This document shows positions 51,011 to 60,436 of a stretch of DNA of 64,000 bases, in pieces. Positions within the stretch are counted from its first letter, which is position 1. Every line of letters begins with the position of its first letter. The DNA comes from Actinomycetes bacterium. GTDB lineage: Bacteria > Actinomycetota > Actinomycetes > JAHEKZ01. The notes under the pieces are model-generated. The model ran no database searches, was not told the DNA's origin, and saw only the letters and a list, made by a program, of their open reading frames with translations. The translations under genes were made by a program, and so were the position numbers. The stretch lies in contig JAJAYZ010000015.1 of assembly GCA_027118455.1 (NCBI GenBank), positions 1 through 64,000 on the forward strand, given 5' to 3'.

Positions 51011-54000
51011 GTGACCGGCTCTTCTTCTTTTCCGCACCTGCACGTCGCCTCCGGCTGGTCGCTGCGCCACGGCGCATCCAGCCCAGAGACGCTCGTCTCT
51101 GTTGCGGCTGATCGCGGCCTCTCGGTGCTCGGGCTGACCGACCGCGACGGGGTGCGTGGCGCTGTACGGTTCGCCCGCGCCACCCTCGCCGCTGGGATCG
51201 CTCCGGTCTTCGGCACCGATCTTGCCCTCGCGCCACCCCAGACTCCTGGTCGCGCTCCCGAGCGGGCCCGGCGTACCCCGGTTCGAGGAGGCCGTACTCG
51301 CGATCCCCGACTGCCCAGGATCACGGTGCTGGCGCGCGGCCCCCATGGCTGGGCGGCGCTCTGCCGCCTGGTCTCTGCCGCCCATGCCCAGGCTGAGGCA
51401 GCCGGACGCCGGGGGCACCCGACGGTCGACGCCGACCTGGTCGCTCACTACGCGGCCGAAGGTGCCCTGGTGGTGCTGCTCGGCCCCGACTCCGACGTCG
51501 GCCAGATGTTGGCGAGGCGCCGCCCCGACCTCGCGACGCGCGCGTGGCAGGGGTGGCGAGAGCGCGTCCCGGCGCTGTGGTGCGAAGTGGTCAACCATCG
51601 AGGCGCTGGCCCGCTCGGTCGCTCGGCGCCGTTCGCCGGGCGGATGCTCGGCTGGGCGCACGAGCAGCAAGCAGACGTCGTACTCACCAACGCGGTGCGC
51701 TACGCCCGTCGCGAGGACGCCCCGGTCGCCGACGTGCTTGACGCCGCACGCCAGTTGGTTCCCCTTGACCTGCGCCACATCGATCGCCGCACCGGCGAGG
51801 GCTACCTGAAGTCATCAGCGCAGATGGCCGAGATCGCCGCTGAGGTCGCTCGCCTCTCTGGCGTCGGCACCGAGCGCTCCACCAGCCGCGCGTTGCTCGC
51901 CGCCACTGAACGACTCGCGCAGCAGTGCGTCCTGTCCCCGGTAGCCGATCTCGGTCTCGGCTCAGTGCACTTTCCCGAGCTCGAGGTGGTCGACCCGGCA
52001 GCCGCCGCTGCGGGACGTGCACCGGACGCCGTGCTGCGTGAGCGGTGCGCGGCCCGTTGGTCGGCCCGCGAGCTGCCGACCGGCGGGCCAGCCGGACGCG
52101 AGGCGCGCGAGCGTCTTGAGCACGAGCTCGGCATCATCGCCAGCCTTGGCTACGCCACCTACTTCCTCACCGTCGCCGACGTCGTCGACCTGATCCGCTC
52201 GATGCAGATAAGGGTTGCGGCACGTGGCTCGGGTGCTGGGTCGCTGGTTACCTACCTGCTCGGCATCTCAGGGGTCGATCCGGTTCGGCACGACCTTCTC
52301 TTTGAACGCTTCCTCTCCCCGCTTCGTCAGGCGCTACCCGACATCGACATCGACGTCGAGTCAGCGCGGCGCCTCGAGATCTACACCCGAATCTTCGAGC
52401 GCTTCGGCACTGCTCGCGTCGCCTGTGTCTCCATGGCCGACACCTACCGCGTCCGACACGCAATTCGTGATGTTGGTGCGGCGCTCGGTCTGCCGCCCTC
52501 TGAGATCGACACGGTGGCCAAGGCGTTCCCGCACATCCGCGCCAAGGACGCACAGAACGCCTTGCGTGAGCTGCCAGAGCTGCGGGCCAGCCGGATCGCC
52601 GACGACCCGCGGATGACGTTGCTCTTCTCGCTCGTCGAGCGTCTCGACGGCCTGCCGCGTCACCTTGCACTCCACCCGTGTGGCGTTCTGCTCTCCGACG
52701 CCACACTGCTCGACCGCACACCGGTCGAGCAGAGTGCCATGGGTTTTGCCATGAGCCAGTTCGACAAGGACGACGTCGAGCACCTCGGCCTGCTCAAGCT
52801 CGATGTGCTCGGCATCCGCATGCAGTCGGCGATGGCGTACGCCCTTGACGAGATCGAGCGAGTCGACGGCCCGCAGCAGCGCCCTGACCTCGACACCGTG
52901 CCGTTCGATGATCTGGCGACCTTCGACCTCATCCGCTCCACGCACACCCTTGGGTGCTTTCAGATCGAGTCACCCGGGCAGCGTGAGCTGGTCGGCAAGT
53001 TCGCCCCCGAGACCTTCGACGACCTCATCATCGACATCTCGCTCTTCCGTCCTGGCCCGGTGAAGTCCGACATGGTCCGGCCTTTCCTGCATGCACGACA
53101 TGGCTGGGCTGAGCCGCAGTACTTGCATCCTGACCTCGAGCCGGTGCTGCGCCCCACCTACGGCGTCGTCGTCTTCCACGAACAGGTCATCGACATGCTG
53201 CACGTCATCACCGGGTGCTCCCGCGCCGAAGGTGACGAGAAGCGGAGGGCTCTCGGTGATCCCGATGGCCAGGCCGAGACGCGCGAGTGGTTCTACCGGT
53301 GTGCCCGAATGAGGGGGTACGACCTGCCAACGATCGAACGCATCTGGGACGTCCTGCGCGCGTTCGCCTCTTTCGGGTTCTGCAAGGCACACGCTGCAGC
53401 CTTCGCGCTACCGACCTACCAGTCGGCGTGGCTCAAGACACATCACACCGCTGGTTTCCTCGCAGGCGTCCTCACCCACGATCCCGGTATGTACCCGAAG
53501 CGGCTGATCCTCAACGACGCGCGACAGTTCGGCGTCACCGTTCTGGCACTCGATGTCAACGCCTCCCAGCACGGTTACCGGGTTGAACGGGTCGAGGTGC
53601 CCGACTCCGCAGATGCCCCAGCACCGCCGCCTCGCACGCTTCCCGTTGCCGACTCCGCGATGAGCAGGGCACGTGGCGTGCTCGACCATCCGGCTCTTCC
53701 AGACGCCACTGGGTACGGCATTCGCATCGCACTCGCCGAGGTCAAGGGCATCAGTGACGCCGAGGTCGACCAGATCGTGGCCGGACAACCGTTTCGCTCG
53801 CTCACCGACTTCTGGCACCGGGCCGGAGTCTCGCGTCCGGTCGTCGAACGGCTGGTGCTCGCCGGAGCATTTGACGCGCTGCACGGCATCGACCTCACCC
53901 TTCCAACCGCGTCGGCGCGGCGCCGGATCACTCGCCGAGACCTGCTGCTGCAAGTGGCTGAGCTCGACCGCTGGACGGCGATGCCCACGTCACGTCGAGG

Positions 54001-54793
54001 CAAGTCTGGTGCTCGGCCTTCAGGAGCGGCCGGGCTCGACACCCAGCTCTCCTTCCCGCTCGGCCCCAGCGACGAGCAGGTGGCCCCCTCCGGTCTGCCG
54101 GAGATGACCGGTGCCGAGCAGGTCAGGGCCGAGCTCGACGTCCTCGGTCTCGATGCCAGCCGACATGTCGTCGACTTCTACACCCCGTTGCTGCGTGCAC
54201 TCGATGTCGTACGCTCCCGCGATCTGCTCACCTGTCGTTCCCGCAGTGAGATCTTGGTCGCCGGTGTCAAGGTGGCTACTCAGACACCACCGATCCGTTC
54301 CGGCCGGCGGGTCGTCTTCGTCACCCTCGATGACGCCACCGGCCCGGTCGATGCGACCTTCTTCGAAGATGCCCAAGGTCCCTACGCCACGACGCTCTTC
54401 CACTCGTGGCTCCTGCTCATCAGAGGTGAGGTGCGCCGGACCGGTCCCAGGGGTGTCTCGCTGCGTGCCGCGGGGTGCTGGGAGCTTTCTGGCCTGTACG
54501 ACCTGTGGCAGCGCCGTGGCACGGCCGCCGTCTACGAGGTACTCGACACTCCTCCTCTGCTCAGCCCCTTGGGCACTGGCGCAGAGGACGTGCAGGCTCC
54601 AGCTGGTCCAGCCCGTGAGGAGTCAGACTCAGGGGGCACTGCAGGGGGAATGGGGCGGCGGCGCGTCCTGGTCCACCCCAGTGGCTTCCGCCAGTCGCCG
54701 TACGCCGACGTGCGTCCAGCAGGTGATGACGTGAACCGGGGGGTGCCGCCGCGCAAACTCTGGCACTCCAGCCCTGGGAGCTCAGGTGGCTGA
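51011..54793 (+). CDS. dnaE2: Error-prone DNA polymerase III alpha subunit (DnaE2 type)
   Basis: 1260 residues from GTG 51011. An N-terminal PHP domain starts PHLHVASGWSLRHGA. The polymerase has the two catalytic Asp in LPDIDIDVESARR (about 440) and the third in LLKLDVLGIRMQ (about 596). The fingers contain ASFGFCKAHAAAFALPTYQSAWLK. A helix-hairpin-helix region and an OB domain (ILVAGVKVATQTPPIRSGRRVVFVTLDD) follow. The PHP motif usually TDHDG is TDRDG. It is longer than many DnaE2 proteins because of a ~70-residue Pro/Gly-rich tail. SOS control is by the LexA box. Confidence 0.93.
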   Translation: MTGSSSFPHLHVASGWSLRHGASSPETLVSVAADRGLSVLGLTDRDGVRGAVRFARATLAAGIAPVFGTDLALAPPQTPGRAPERARRTPVRGGRTRDPRLPRITVLARGPHGWAALCRLVSAAHAQAEAAGRRGHPTVDADLVAHYAAEGALVVLLGPDSDVGQMLARRRPDLATRAWQGWRERVPALWCEVVNHRGAGPLGRSAPFAGRMLGWAHEQQADVVLTNAVRYARREDAPVADVLDAARQLVPLDLRHIDRRTGEGYLKSSAQMAEIAAEVARLSGVGTERSTSRALLAATERLAQQCVLSPVADLGLGSVHFPELEVVDPAAAAAGRAPDAVLRERCAARWSARELPTGGPAGREARERLEHELGIIASLGYATYFLTVADVVDLIRSMQIRVAARGSGAGSLVTYLLGISGVDPVRHDLLFERFLSPLRQALPDIDIDVESARRLEIYTRIFERFGTARVACVSMADTYRVRHAIRDVGAALGLPPSEIDTVAKAFPHIRAKDAQNALRELPELRASRIADDPRMTLLFSLVERLDGLPRHLALHPCGVLLSDATLLDRTPVEQSAMGFAMSQFDKDDVEHLGLLKLDVLGIRMQSAMAYALDEIERVDGPQQRPDLDTVPFDDLATFDLIRSTHTLGCFQIESPGQRELVGKFAPETFDDLIIDISLFRPGPVKSDMVRPFLHARHGWAEPQYLHPDLEPVLRPTYGVVVFHEQVIDMLHVITGCSRAEGDEKRRALGDPDGQAETREWFYRCARMRGYDLPTIERIWDVLRAFASFGFCKAHAAAFALPTYQSAWLKTHHTAGFLAGVLTHDPGMYPKRLILNDARQFGVTVLALDVNASQHGYRVERVEVPDSADAPAPPPRTLPVADSAMSRARGVLDHPALPDATGYGIRIALAEVKGISDAEVDQIVAGQPFRSLTDFWHRAGVSRPVVERLVLAGAFDALHGIDLTLPTASARRRITRRDLLLQVAELDRWTAMPTSRRGKSGARPSGAAGLDTQLSFPLGPSDEQVAPSGLPEMTGAEQVRAELDVLGLDASRHVVDFYTPLLRALDVVRSRDLLTCRSRSEILVAGVKVATQTPPIRSGRRVVFVTLDDATGPVDATFFEDAQGPYATTLFHSWLLLIRGEVRRTGPRGVSLRAAGCWELSGLYDLWQRRGTAAVYEVLDTPPLLSPLGTGAEDVQAPAGPAREESDSGGTAGGMGRRRVLVHPSGFRQSPYADVRPAGDDVNRGVPPRKLWHSSPGSSGG

Positions 54794-54824
54794 GAGGATG
54801 CCCTGGTGAACCCTGAGCGGTATT

Positions 54825-54878
54825 CGGTATTACGGTATTGGGCTGAGGCGATCGCCCCAGCCCAATACCGTAATACCG
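54825..54878. repeat. 54-bp near-perfect palindrome between polymerase genes
   Basis: Arms 54825-54845 and 54858-54878 are exact 21-base inverted copies. The 12-base centre is also palindromic (GGCGATCGCC) except for one A/C mismatch. Each arm contains the tandem half-units CGGTATTA and CGGTATTG. No T-tract follows. It begins 31 bases after the dnaE2 stop and ends 16 bases before dinB. It could fold as a long RNA hairpin that separates expression of the two genes. Confidence 0.9.
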
Positions 54879-54894
54879 AGTGGGACGGGTCGCG

Positions 54895-56142
54895 ATGAGC
54901 AGGCAGCAGCTCGGTCGCGGCCAGGCCGGACGTGTCGAGCCCCCGGGTCGGTCAACTGTTGCCGACGACACCGGCTGCGAGGTCCTCCATGTCGACATGG
55001 ACGCGTTCTACGCCTCGGTCGAGCTCCTCCGCCATCCCGAGCTCGTCGGTACCCCTGTTGTCGTCGCCGGTGGAGGCACCAGGGGCGTCGTCCTGTCGGC
55101 CACTTACGAAGCCAGGGCGCTCGGCGTCCACTCAGCGATGCCAACGTCACGTGCCAGCCGGCTCTGTCCGAGCGCTACCTTCCTCGCCCCCCACCATGAG
55201 GACTACGCCCGCATCTCATCGGGTGTCATGGCGATCTTCGGATCGATCACACCTGCAGTCGAGCCGCTCAGTCTCGATGAGGCCTTCCTTGACGTCCGTG
55301 GTGCCACCCGTAGGCTCGGTTCACCAGCGGAGATCGGTGAGCTGATCCGCACCAAGGTCCAGGACGAGCAAGGAATCACCTGCTCGGTCGGAGTGGCCTC
55401 CACCAAGTTCGTCGCCAAACTCGCTTCGGGGCTGTGCAAACCCGATGGTCTTCTCGTCGTCCCCGCCGACCACATCATCGACTTCCTCCACCCGCTCCAG
55501 ATCGGGGCGCTGTGGGGAGTGGGCGACAAGACCGAAGAGGCCCTGCACCGCCTCGGCCTGCGCACGGTCGCAGATCTTGCGAACACCCCTGTCCGAACCC
55601 TCGAACGCGCCATCGGCCCTGCCGCCGGCCGCCATCTGTGGGAGCTGGCGTGGGGACGTGATGAGCGCATCGTCGTCGCCGATACGCAGGAGAAGAGCCT
55701 GAGCAGAGACCGCACGTTCGAGACCGACGTCGACGATGTGGAGGTGGTCTACCGCGAGTTACTCGCGCTGTCGCAGACGGTGGCTCAGCAACTGCGCAGC
55801 CGCGAACTGGCCGGCCGGACCATTGCGCTCAGGGTGCGGTTCGCTGACTTCACGACGATCACTCGCTCGCGCACTCTGGCCCATCCGACCGATGTCGCCC
55901 GCGACATCTACGCAACAGCCGTTGCTCTCTTTGATGCCTTGGGCCTCGATCGCGCCCGGCTGCGCCTGGTTGGCGTCCGGGTCGAGGGGCTGGTCGACGG
56001 GTCGGCCGTGGCTCACCAGCTCACCTTCGATGAGCGGCCGGAGGCCTGGCGCGAGGCCGAGCGGGCCGCCGACCGGGCCGCCGACCGGTTTGGCCGCGGG
56101 GTGGTCCGACCGGCGAGCCTGGTCGACTCGCCTGATCCGTAA
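54895..56142 (+). CDS. dinB: DNA polymerase IV (Y family)
   Basis: 415 residues. Catalytic motif HVDMDAFYASVEL, second motif SLDEAFLDV, nucleotide-binding VVLSATYEARALGVHSAMPTSRA and thumb/little-finger sequence SVGVASTKFVAKLASGLCKPDG are all intact, so it is active (not an ImuB-type pseudo-polymerase). The C-terminal HQLTFDE may be a clamp-binding motif. It is in line with dnaE2 after the palindrome. ATG 54895 or GTG 54880 could be the start; neither has a strong ribosome site. Confidence 0.94.
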   Translation: MSRQQLGRGQAGRVEPPGRSTVADDTGCEVLHVDMDAFYASVELLRHPELVGTPVVVAGGGTRGVVLSATYEARALGVHSAMPTSRASRLCPSATFLAPHHEDYARISSGVMAIFGSITPAVEPLSLDEAFLDVRGATRRLGSPAEIGELIRTKVQDEQGITCSVGVASTKFVAKLASGLCKPDGLLVVPADHIIDFLHPLQIGALWGVGDKTEEALHRLGLRTVADLANTPVRTLERAIGPAAGRHLWELAWGRDERIVVADTQEKSLSRDRTFETDVDDVEVVYRELLALSQTVAQQLRSRELAGRTIALRVRFADFTTITRSRTLAHPTDVARDIYATAVALFDALGLDRARLRLVGVRVEGLVDGSAVAHQLTFDERPEAWREAERAADRAADRFGRGVVRPASLVDSPDP

Positions 56143-56332
56143 GAGTGCGGGTCGCACTCCAGACGCCCCGGGGCTATGCCGATGAAGAATCGGTGACGGT
56201 TTGCAAGCGATTTGCCGGTGGAGTTTCGCCCTCGTCCCAGGGGACCTATCCTAGTTGTGAGGGATGACTGGATTCCCTCGTCCCCGGGAGGCCCCGGGGC
56301 CCCACCTGCAGTAGCCCAGCAAGGAGGAGGCC

Positions 56333-56710
56333 ATGCCGCTCTCAGAGCACGAGCAGCGCCTGCTCGAGCAGATGGAGCGTCAGCTCTATGCCGACGACCC
56401 CAAGTTGGCATCGACGCTGCGTGGAAGTGGCCGATCACTTCGGTCGCGTCATCGGCTGCTCCTCGGTGTGCTCGGTGTCGCCAGCGGCCTCGCGCTCTTG
56501 GTGGCCGGAGTTGCCTCGCAGTTCTGGCCGCTGGGCGTCGCTGGCTTCCTGGTGATGTTGGCCGGTGGCTGGTGGTCAAGTACTGGCTGGCAAGGTAGGC
56601 CATCGGCCTCGGCACCCGCGCCGCAGCAGACGCCTAAGGGTAGCCAGCGCTCAGGTTTCATGAGTCGCATCGAAGAGCGCTGGGATCGCCGCCGCGACGG
56701 CGATCAGTAG
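56333..56710 (+). CDS. DUF3040 membrane protein
   Basis: 125 residues after a strong AAGGAGGAG site. Starts MPLSEHEQRLLEQMERQLYADDPKLAS, the DUF3040 signature. Two membrane segments follow (LLLGVLGVASGLALLVAGVA; FWPLGVAGFLVMLAGGWW). The family is found near mraZ in many actinobacteria. The function is unknown. Confidence 0.88.
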   Translation: MPLSEHEQRLLEQMERQLYADDPKLASTLRGSGRSLRSRHRLLLGVLGVASGLALLVAGVASQFWPLGVAGFLVMLAGGWWSSTGWQGRPSASAPAPQQTPKGSQRSGFMSRIEERWDRRRDGDQ

Positions 56711-56725
56711 CAGCCCCATCGTTTC

Positions 56726-59155
56726 CTAGCCCGTCGGCACTTCCTGCCGTGGCTTGCGTGTCGTCCACCGCTGCCATTGGTCGGAGGTTCGGTCGGCCAC
56801 GATGTTCCAGCCGTTCGCAAGCGCGATTCGGCCAGAGGTCGGCCACCACGTGGCGTTGCGTCGGTCGCGCGGCGAGATCGCCGCGTAGAAGTCATGGCGG
56901 ATGTCCTCAGCTTGCTGCTTGATTTCTGAGACGGTCAGCGCTGTATCGACGGCACCGCGGTAGCGCACCAACTCGACCCAGCTCGCCAGTTGACGCAACT
57001 GCCTTTGCCGAGTGGCATGGAGTCCGGCGCGGGCCGGCAAGCGTTCGGCGAGGTCGCGCGGTGTCTCGGTTGGCCTTGGATGAAGGTCGACATCGGTCGC
57101 GGCATCGAGCACGTCAGCCCAAGCTGCGCCGATCGCGAGAGCCTGCGAGTCGGCAGCCGCCCATCGTGCTCGCCGGACTGTCACCGATGCGACCTTGGGC
57201 GCGGACGCTGCCGCCCCAGCTGCTGCAACGAGCACCAACCACAGGAGGAGAGTCGAACCGTTCCCCCTCTGGTCGTCACTGGCTGCAGCGCCCGGCCCGG
57301 TTCCTCGGCCGCTCCGGTTGGCCCGAAGCACCTCCTGGAGCTCAGGTGGGCGCCCGCCGCGCGGGCTGACCGGGCCGCCGCCACGGCGCAGGACGACCTT
57401 GGGCTGCTCCTCGTTGCGCGGTTTGCCGGGGTTGGTGGTGCCCTGCGGCGCCGGGGCATATCCCGGGACCGCGCTGCCGTCGCCACCCCCTGGGGTTGGC
57501 TCGAACCGGACCCATCCGACGCCTTCGAACCATAGCTCGGGCCAGGCATGGGCGTCGTGCACGGTGACGACCCAGGTGCCGTCCGCTTGCTCGCCAGGCG
57601 TGAATCCAACCTGAACCCGGGATGGAATGCCGAGTGTGCGAGCCATCAGCGCCATCGTCGCAGCGAACTGCTCGCAGTAGCCGCTGCGATCCCGCAGGAA
57701 GTCGTCCAGTGCTCCGGTGGCGTTTCCCTCCACCGTGTCGAGGCTGTACGTGAAGTCGGTGCGGAACCAGTTCTGAAGGGCCAGTGCTCGGTCGTACTCC
57801 GTTGTCGCATCTGCGGTGACCGTCTGGGCCAGCGGGGTGAGCCGCCCACCGACGGTGTTGGGGATGTCGAGCCACTGGTAGAGGGAGTTGTTGACCGACG
57901 GGTCGATCTCGGGCGCGGCTCGCAACTGTGCGGCAGTCGGGGTGATCTCCAAGGCCGTCGCGGTGTACTTCTGACCAAAAGCCATAGCGTCTTCGGCGTT
58001 GAAGACATCGAAGGTCTGCTCGTCCCAACGCCAGTCCCCAGCAATGTCGACCTTGGAGACCGGGTAGGGGAGGGGCAGGCGGGGAGTGTCGAGAGCGCCG
58101 ACCGTGATGTCGTAGCTGACGGTCGAGCGCGCGATCGCTTCGGAGAGCCCAGGAGGGTCGGGCAAACCACTCGATGCCTGCTGGTCGCTGCCGGCCGCCA
58201 TCTCTTCGAGGGTCCACGAGGTGCCGTCGAACTGGTCAAGGGTGGCGATCCGGAGGTACTGAGGGGTCTGCGCATCGGTCGTGTAGAAGAGGACCGGGCT
58301 GTCGTCCTGCTGGGTGAGGTTGCGCTGCAGGTCGGTGATCGGATTGATGGTAACCACGGTGGTCGCGCTCGCCGACGAACTGCCGTCACCTCCGCTTCCA
58401 TCTTGGTTGTCACCAGATCCGCCCCCGAACCTGCCGTCATCGAGGCTGGGAAGGATCACCGGAACGATGATGGCGATGGCCAGGGCTGCGGCCCCCAGCC
58501 TTCGTCCGGTGCCGCCGACCGCATGAACCTTGCTGTCGGTGCCGCCGCTGATGGACTTGCCCCAGCGAGTGAGCTCGACGCGTCCGTCCTCGAGTAACAG
58601 CATCAACCAGCCGACACCTGCCGCCAGGAAGAACTGCCAGGGGACACCGTTCGGCAGCACAGTCGCTGGGACCAGATAGAGCGCGAGGAGCGGGATGCCG
58701 GCAAGGGCAGCCCGTCGACCGCTGACCGCTATGGCGTCAACAATCCAAGCGATCAGTCCCACACCACCGACCACGAGGAACTGAATCCCGGCCGTTGCGG
58801 TGACGGGGGCGATCTCCTCGACGATCACGACGTTGCCATCGCGGGCAAGGTCAGTGAAGGCGGTTATGACATCGCCGTCTGGGAGAATGCCGAAGCGCGC
58901 GGCGTCGCCGGCGAAGAGCAGCGTGAGAAGCAGCAGCAGACCAACGCCTTGGGCGGCGATGACCCCCCATGCTGGCACCGAGAGCGCCCGACCAACCGCT
59001 CCGATCACCGCCACCGTTGCGATCGCCAACAGTGACTTTCCGAACCATGGACCGCCGGTCAACGTCGGCGAGAGCGCAAGCGTGGTCAGAACAACAGCAC
59101 CGGCTGCGGCCAGCGTCGGACGCAGCTGTTGTATGAACGAGCGTCGCCTGGTCAT
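56726..59155 (-). CDS. TgpA-type transmembrane transglutaminase-like protein
   Basis: 809 residues. About six N-terminal membrane segments (DUF3488 region, to ~250), an extracytoplasmic domain with transglutaminase triad elements (Cys in DRSGYCEQFAATMALMARTLGIPSRV, His in VTVHDAHAWPELWFEGVGW, about 490-555), a Pro-rich linker, one more membrane segment near 650, and a cytoplasmic DUF4129-like C-terminus. It is the last gene of moxR-DUF58-tgpA, a common arrangement of unknown function. It overlaps the previous gene by four bases. Confidence 0.9.
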   Translation of the reverse strand: MTRRRSFIQQLRPTLAAAGAVVLTTLALSPTLTGGPWFGKSLLAIATVAVIGAVGRALSVPAWGVIAAQGVGLLLLLTLLFAGDAARFGILPDGDVITAFTDLARDGNVVIVEEIAPVTATAGIQFLVVGGVGLIAWIVDAIAVSGRRAALAGIPLLALYLVPATVLPNGVPWQFFLAAGVGWLMLLLEDGRVELTRWGKSISGGTDSKVHAVGGTGRRLGAAALAIAIIVPVILPSLDDGRFGGGSGDNQDGSGGDGSSSASATTVVTINPITDLQRNLTQQDDSPVLFYTTDAQTPQYLRIATLDQFDGTSWTLEEMAAGSDQQASSGLPDPPGLSEAIARSTVSYDITVGALDTPRLPLPYPVSKVDIAGDWRWDEQTFDVFNAEDAMAFGQKYTATALEITPTAAQLRAAPEIDPSVNNSLYQWLDIPNTVGGRLTPLAQTVTADATTEYDRALALQNWFRTDFTYSLDTVEGNATGALDDFLRDRSGYCEQFAATMALMARTLGIPSRVQVGFTPGEQADGTWVVTVHDAHAWPELWFEGVGWVRFEPTPGGGDGSAVPGYAPAPQGTTNPGKPRNEEQPKVVLRRGGGPVSPRGGRPPELQEVLRANRSGRGTGPGAAASDDQRGNGSTLLLWLVLVAAAGAAASAPKVASVTVRRARWAAADSQALAIGAAWADVLDAATDVDLHPRPTETPRDLAERLPARAGLHATRQRQLRQLASWVELVRYRGAVDTALTVSEIKQQAEDIRHDFYAAISPRDRRNATWWPTSGRIALANGWNIVADRTSDQWQRWTTRKPRQEVPTG

Positions 59156-60435
59156 GCCGGCACATCAGAAGTAACAGTTGCTGACCCAGAGAACCCTCCG
59201 GAGAAGCCCAGCTGCGACCAGACGTCGGAGAGAAGCTCACCGCGGCACAGCGGGACGACGGCCCAGCCACCTGCCCGCAACAGCGCCCAGGCATCGGAGG
59301 TGTCTGAGGACGCCGAGCGCTCGCTCCACGAGGCTGTATCGAGGGCAACCGCGACGGTGGTACCCATGCCATGCCGGGCTCGGGCGAGCTGGTCGGCTTC
59401 GTGGACGGTGAGTGCGCCTAGGACCATCACGACGAGCCCGTCACTTCCATGACGAACCGAGGAGGTGAGTGAGTGGATGCTTGCAGAACGCGATGGCTCG
59501 GCAACGGCAAGGGCGTCCAGCAGCATCCCGGTCGGGTCGCTGCTGGCCGCGTCGTCGACCGCGCTCTTGGTGGTGAGCTCGTGCCCGTCAGCGATCAGCC
59601 GGATTGCGTAGCCACGGTGCGAGAGGTGCAGGCCGATCGAGGCAGCCGCGCCGACCGCGCGTTCAAATGACCCCGAAAGTGACTCTCCGACGTGGGCATT
59701 CTGTCGGTCATCGAGAATCACCGTTGCGCGGCTCTCCCATGGTTGCTCCTCGCGGCGGACCATGAGTGACCCCGATCGGGCCGTCGCGCGCCAATGCACT
59801 CGGCGCAGCTCATCGCCGTGTCTGTACTCCCGGACCGCGACGTCATCCTCCCCGGCTGCGGCGATCGAGCGTGCTCTGCTCTCACCTGTTCCTGACCAGT
59901 CGCCGGAGAGCGGCACGGAGGGTAGGGGTTCGACTCGCGGGGTCACCAGGAGGTGATGTTGCCCGCTGAACGACCGGTCGAGCTGGCAGAAGCCGAAGGG
60001 GTCGGTGAGCCGCACCGACAGCGGACCGATGGGGTAGCGCCCCCGTCGGTCGGCGTGCACGGTGTAGGTGACTGACCGCACGCTGAGCGGTGCCAGCCGG
60101 TCGACGACGAACCTCGGTCGTGGGCCGAGCGAAGGGGGAACGGTGTCCTCCACCATGAGCAAGCCAGTGGGCAGATGCGCCACGTTCTCCAGACGCACGA
60201 TGACCGCTGCAGACTCTCCCGCGGGGGTTCGCGCAGGTTCGACGACTCGGTCGGAGGCCAGCCGGAAGCGGGTGCGGGCCACGCTGGCTGCTGCCAGCAG
60301 CGGGAGTGCGCCCGCCAGCAGGCCCACCCGCATGATGTCTTGCTGGTCGAGCATCGCTGCGAGTGCGAAGGCGGTCAGCCCAGCCGCCAACAAGGCCCGG
60401 CCTCGGGGCGTGAGTCCTGCCAGAGCAGCTCGCAC
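59152..60435 (-). CDS. DUF58 domain protein
   Basis: 427 residues. Two N-terminal membrane segments are followed by an extended region and the DUF58 signature DDVAVREYRHGDELRRVHWRATARSGSLMVRREEQPWESRATVILDDR (about 205-250), then a VWA-like fold (GLVVMVLGALTVHEADQL). DUF58 proteins act with MoxR ATPases as chaperone-like modules. It starts one base after the moxR stop. Confidence 0.9.
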   Translation of the reverse strand: MRAALAGLTPRGRALLAAGLTAFALAAMLDQQDIMRVGLLAGALPLLAAASVARTRFRLASDRVVEPARTPAGESAAVIVRLENVAHLPTGLLMVEDTVPPSLGPRPRFVVDRLAPLSVRSVTYTVHADRRGRYPIGPLSVRLTDPFGFCQLDRSFSGQHHLLVTPRVEPLPSVPLSGDWSGTGESRARSIAAAGEDDVAVREYRHGDELRRVHWRATARSGSLMVRREEQPWESRATVILDDRQNAHVGESLSGSFERAVGAAASIGLHLSHRGYAIRLIADGHELTTKSAVDDAASSDPTGMLLDALAVAEPSRSASIHSLTSSVRHGSDGLVVMVLGALTVHEADQLARARHGMGTTVAVALDTASWSERSASSDTSDAWALLRAGGWAVVPLCRGELLSDVWSQLGFSGGFSGSATVTSDVPA

Positions 60436-60436
60436 G

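Noticed and set aside
54847-54856. GGCGATCGCC, identical to a cyanobacterial HIP1-containing decamer
   Set aside because: It is a single occurrence at the centre of a larger palindrome in an actinobacterial sequence, so the match is coincidental.
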